Below the pieces are notes generated by a model that saw only the letters and a list, made by a program, of their open reading frames with translations, had not been told where the DNA came from and did no database searches. Below are positions 6,191 through 9,644 of a stretch of DNA of 9,644 bases, piece after piece (the first letter of the stretch is position 1; every line of letters begins with the position of its first letter). Made by a program: the position numbers and the translations under genes. The DNA comes from Desulfovibrio sp. Dsv1 (GTDB lineage Bacteria; Desulfobacterota; Desulfovibrionia; Desulfovibrionales; Desulfovibrionaceae): NCBI GenBank assembly GCA_000403945.1, contig APFI01000011.1, forward strand, positions 1 through 9,644, read 5' to 3'.

Positions 6191-6895
6191 ATGCCCCGGA
6201 TGCGTTCGGCCAAACAGCAGCTGAAGCAGTATTTGCAGAGTCCTCAATGGTGGGAATATCTGGATGAAATCGCCGCAGGCGGCGCGGCCCATGTGGGGCC
6301 GCTCTTTTCCTTTTTGCTGCTGGGCCCGCAGACCATGCACCGGGCCGCAGTGGCGCTGGGTCTGACCGCAGCCCGTCTGGCTGAGCGCGACTCCGAGGCG
6401 GCCCGCAACATCATCCGACGATTCATGTGGCATATGAATGAGGAGTCCGGCAACATCGGCTGGGGCATTCCCGAGGCCTTCGGCGAAAGCTTGGCCGCCA
6501 GCCCGCTTCTGGCCAAAGACTTCCACCGCGTACTGGCCTCCTATATTATTGACCTGGGCCGGGACGACAATTACTGCGACAACGATCTGCTGCGGCGTTC
6601 GTGCTATTGGGCCATTGGTCGTCTGGCCCAGGCCCGGCCTGAACTCTGCGCCGCCGCGCGGCTCTGGCTGCGCAAGGGGCTGGAAGACAAGGACGTGATC
6701 TGCCGGGGCATGGCCGCTTGGGCTTTGGGCCGCCTGCCGCCGGATTTCATAGACGCGCCCGCCCTGCGCCGCTTGGCCGACGCCGGACGCGACGAAAGCT
6801 GCGAGCTTTTCGACGGCGACCGGATCTATGAAAAAAGCGTGAGCTGCCTAGCCCGAGAGGCGCTGGAACGGATTGCCCCCGCTTGGACGAAATAG
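6191..6895 (+). CDS. HEAT-repeat-like protein, resembling the DVU0298 family
   Basis: This is a 234-residue soluble alpha-helical protein with no signal peptide or membrane span. Repeated helix pairs of HEAT type are visible at about 132-152 (DLLRRSCYWAIGRLAQ), 165-182 (EDKDVICRGMAAWALGRL) and 213-228 (EKSVSCLAREALERI). A strongly distinctive segment, MNEESGNIGWGIPEAFGE (82-99), and DDNYCDNDLLRR (125-136) recall a family I know from sulfate reducers under the name of D. vulgaris DVU0298. Cysteines at 129, 138, 153, 171, 204 and 219 are unusually many and could bind a metal or redox group, though no CxxC motif is present. HEAT folds usually bind proteins; some relatives act on phycobilins or tetrapyrroles. 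ATG 6191 is preceded by GAGGAAAG. It lies just after the IS200 remnant, so its promoter is probably within 6144-6180. Function unknown; family memory not verified. Confidence 0.88.
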   Translation: MPRMRSAKQQLKQYLQSPQWWEYLDEIAAGGAAHVGPLFSFLLLGPQTMHRAAVALGLTAARLAERDSEAARNIIRRFMWHMNEESGNIGWGIPEAFGESLAASPLLAKDFHRVLASYIIDLGRDDNYCDNDLLRRSCYWAIGRLAQARPELCAAARLWLRKGLEDKDVICRGMAAWALGRLPPDFIDAPALRRLADAGRDESCELFDGDRIYEKSVSCLAREALERIAPAWTK

Positions 6896-6934
6896 ACGGA
6901 AAATAGGCCGACCTGTACGGATGCCGGGGCGACG

Positions 6935-6963
6935 TGGACTTTGCCGGGATTTTCGTCTAAGTT
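6935..6963 (+). promoter_or_regulatory. Weak candidate promoter for lepA
   Basis: TGGACT (6935-6940) and TAAGTT (6958-6963) are 17 bases apart and about 36 bases ahead of the lepA start, in the 104-bp gap after the HEAT-like gene. Matches to consensus are four and three of six. The gap is long enough to suggest separate transcription, but this specific site is speculative. Confidence 0.25.
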
Positions 6964-6999
6964 TTCTTCGCATACCCCGCAGCCCTCGCAGGACATACC

Positions 7000-8805
<1,806 letters not shown>

Positions 8806-8850
8806 AGTGATCTCTTGAAGCTGCCTTGGCGGCTGCGAAAACCGGATCCG

Positions 8851-8882
8851 AAAGCGCCGCTCCCTGAGTGAACGACGCTTTT
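8851..8882 (+). terminator. Possible weak terminator after lepA
   Basis: AAAGCG (8851-8856) pairs with CGCTTT (8876-8881), followed by one more T, enclosing a 19-base loop with little inner pairing. It lies 46 bases after the lepA stop and is the best candidate in that gap, but it is weak. Confidence 0.3.
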
Positions 8883-8892
8883 CGGTGTTATG

Positions 8893-9158
8893 TTATGACA
8901 TGCCCCGGCTGACCCGCCGGGAAATACCGCTTACGGCAGCATCCAGCGCGGTCACGGCAAGACTATGCGGCAGGGCGAAGCGAAAGAAATTGCCTTTTTG
9001 CCCACCATGCTGGCGGCTGCCGTGGCCACGCTGATGGACTGCGGCGAAATCATCTTGCCGGTGACGCCGCCCGAGGAATTGGTCACCACGGCCAGCTCGG
9101 GATACATGTCCACCACTTCATCCGTGGATCGCTGCGTCCCGCAGAAAAACATATACAT
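8893..9158 (-). pseudogene. L-lactate permease, frameshifted 3' remnant
   Basis: On the minus strand from about 9158 one frame reads MYPELAVVTNSSGG then VTGKMISPQSISVATAAASM and VGKK. It matches the conserved C-terminal part of LctP/LldP-type lactate permeases, where NSSGGVTGKMISPQSI is a signature. After VGKK (about 8995-9000) a one-base loss moves the sequence to another frame, GNFFRFALPHSLAVTALDAAV, which again matches the family; it ends at TAA 8893. Only about 85 of the usual 500-plus residues remain, and the 5' part is missing, replaced by AT-rich DNA around 9150-9180. Lactate is a main electron donor of Desulfovibrio-type bacteria, which usually carry several copies, so loss of one is plausible. 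Identification is good; which paralogue it was cannot be told. Confidence 0.85.
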
Positions 9159-9189
9159 TCAAATAAAATCAAATAGTTAACAACAACTT

Positions 9190-9218
9190 GCACCAAAGCC
9201 GTACCACGGCAATGGTGC
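9190..9218. repeat. Symmetrical two-part hairpin
   Basis: GCACCA (9190-9195) pairs with TGGTGC (9213-9218). After an AA/AA internal loop, GCCG (9198-9201) pairs with CGGC (9207-9210) around loop TACCA. On the minus strand it is followed by a moderately T-rich tract, so it could terminate minus transcripts towards the lactate permease relic, or be an element end. Confidence 0.45.
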
Positions 9219-9330
9219 GACCGCAAAGACGCCTTCCCACTCCTTTTCTAGCTGTCCGGGTAATTCACTCCCCCAAAATACACAGCCCCGCCATCACAAA
9301 TAATCACAACTCCAGTCTACTTCTCTCACA

Positions 9331-9359
9331 GGCCGGGCGCTTATGGCGTCCGGCCTTTT
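9331..9359 (+). terminator. Strong rho-independent terminator without an upstream gene
   Basis: GGCCGGGCGC (9331-9340) and GCGTCCGGCC (9346-9355) form a 10-bp stem with one G-T pair around loop TTATG, followed by TTTT. This is a textbook plus-strand terminator. No intact plus-strand gene ends nearby; lepA ends more than 500 bases earlier, so the gene it served is probably lost. Confidence 0.85.
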
Positions 9360-9401
9360 CATCACTCATTCGTCACGGATGAGCCAGTTGGCGGATACTC
9401 T

Positions 9402-9479
9402 GCAAATGGAGGCTCACCACTTGCGGGGCCGTGGCCCGGCTCCCCCAGCCGGGTCGGTGGGGGCGTCTCCAGCGCCCCC
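9402..9479. repeat. Cluster of consecutive GC-rich hairpins
   Basis: Four stems lie almost end to end: GCAAATGG/CCACTTGC (9402-9424, one mismatch), GGGC/GCCC (9426-9437), CCCGGCT/AGCCGGG (9435-9453, loop CCCCC) and GGGGGCG/CGCCCCC (9459-9479). The second and third share bases and would be alternatives. The cluster lies 19 bases beyond the stop codon of the minus-strand frame at 9498. No T tract follows on either strand, so it is not a standard terminator; an extragenic repeat or structured RNA is possible. Confidence 0.5.
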
Positions 9480-9497
9480 GCCTCTTGCCGAAAAAAT

Positions 9498-9644
9498 TTA
9501 TCTCCTGCTCTTGGGTTTCACATAGGAAAGATCACGGATTTCAAATTCCGGGTCCGTGCCGTCAAGCCAATCCCACAAATTGCTTACCCGCCGCGCCGTA
9601 AAGCCTCGCCCTTCAGGGCGGGGATATAAGGCGCACCTTAACTG
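9498..9644 (-). CDS. C-terminal end of an unidentified protein (partial, possibly disrupted)
   Basis: A minus-strand frame is open from the window edge to TAA at 9498, giving 48 residues. The last part reads WDWLDGTDPEFEIRDLSYV followed by KPKSRR, which looks like true protein by composition and codon use. The first 16 residues (YPRPEGRGFTA and neighbours) coincide with the IS-like hairpin at 9604-9623 and look less natural, so the gene may have been interrupted there by a mobile element, with only its 3' end left. I do not recognise the protein. An alternative plus-strand reading ending at 9629 is less convincing. Confidence 0.4.
   Translation of the reverse strand, partial: QLRCALYPRPEGRGFTARRVSNLWDWLDGTDPEFEIRDLSYVKPKSRR
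9604..9623. mobile_element. IS200/IS605-like terminal hairpin at the window edge
   Basis: CCTCGCCC (9604-9611) and GGGCGGGG (9616-9623) form an 8-bp stem with one T-G pair around TTCA. With the flanks GTAAAG and ATATAAG it closely resembles hairpins I recall next to tnpB or tnpA genes of the IS200/IS605 group. The element itself would lie to the right of the window; direction and boundary are unknown. Confidence 0.45.

Larger units (their letters stand above)
9159..9497. other. Non-coding stretch rich in hairpins
   Basis: No credible gene is seen in these 339 bases. The left part (about 9150-9190) is strikingly AT-rich compared with its surroundings. The rest contains a two-part hairpin (9190-9218), a strong plus-strand terminator (9331-9357) and a cluster of GC-rich hairpins (9402-9479), each listed separately. 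Short open frames here have low-complexity Pro/Ala-rich translations and no convincing start sites. Confidence 0.6.

Noticed and set aside
9343..9525. 60-codon plus-strand frame in the hairpin region
   Set aside because: The translation is low-complexity Pro/Ala-rich, is encoded by the hairpin cluster, and starts inside a terminator stem without a ribosome binding site.
9525..9629. Plus-strand reading ending RRKASPFRAGI, as a possible TnpB C-terminus
   Set aside because: It looks superficially like a transposase tail, but the minus-strand reading over 9498-9590 is more protein-like; kept only as an alternative.

Overview
The window is about 60% G+C and reads as the chromosome of a sulfate-reducing deltaproteobacterium of the Desulfovibrio type. 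The basis is the GC-rich codon use, a HEAT-like protein resembling a family I associate with Desulfovibrio (DVU0298 type), and a lipoprotein directly ahead of coaBC. The genus is an inference from recalled protein resemblance, not from a search.

Layout, left to right. Positions 1-297 hold one end of an IS5-family insertion sequence (transposase start on the minus strand, cut by the window edge). It abuts a short relic of a short-chain dehydrogenase/reductase gene (296-430). Then comes queA (592-1710, minus), the last enzyme but one of queuosine synthesis in tRNA. A 125-bp divergent promoter region separates it from a tightly packed plus-strand operon: a small lipoprotein (1836-2471), coaBC of coenzyme A synthesis (2468-3730, GTG start inside the GTGA overlap), an unrecognised 260-aa protein (3712-4494, 19-bp overlap), and then lysO, a lysine-exporter-type permease gene broken by at least six small frame changes (4539-5468).

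Downstream of lysO is a decayed IS200-type element. Its left-end hairpins and Shine-Dalgarno-sequestering stem remain, its tnpA (5639-6059) is frameshifted and has lost the catalytic tyrosine, and three right-end hairpins remain (6066-6143). Two intact plus-strand genes follow: a HEAT-like protein (6191-6895) and lepA, encoding elongation factor 4 (7000-8805). The right end is again relics and structure: a frameshifted 3' remnant of an L-lactate permease gene on the minus strand (8893-9158), 339 bp of non-coding DNA rich in hairpins including an orphan terminator, and the 3' end of an unidentified minus-strand reading frame (9498-9644) that carries an IS200/IS605-like terminal hairpin near the window edge.

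The five intact core genes belong to separate pathways (tRNA modification, CoA synthesis, translation, unknown). The striking theme is that every accessory gene between or beside them is degraded: SDR, lysO, tnpA and lactate permease. Small transposable elements sit at or near the breaks. I found no convincing new defence or signalling system, no CRISPR array and no RNA gene of a known class.
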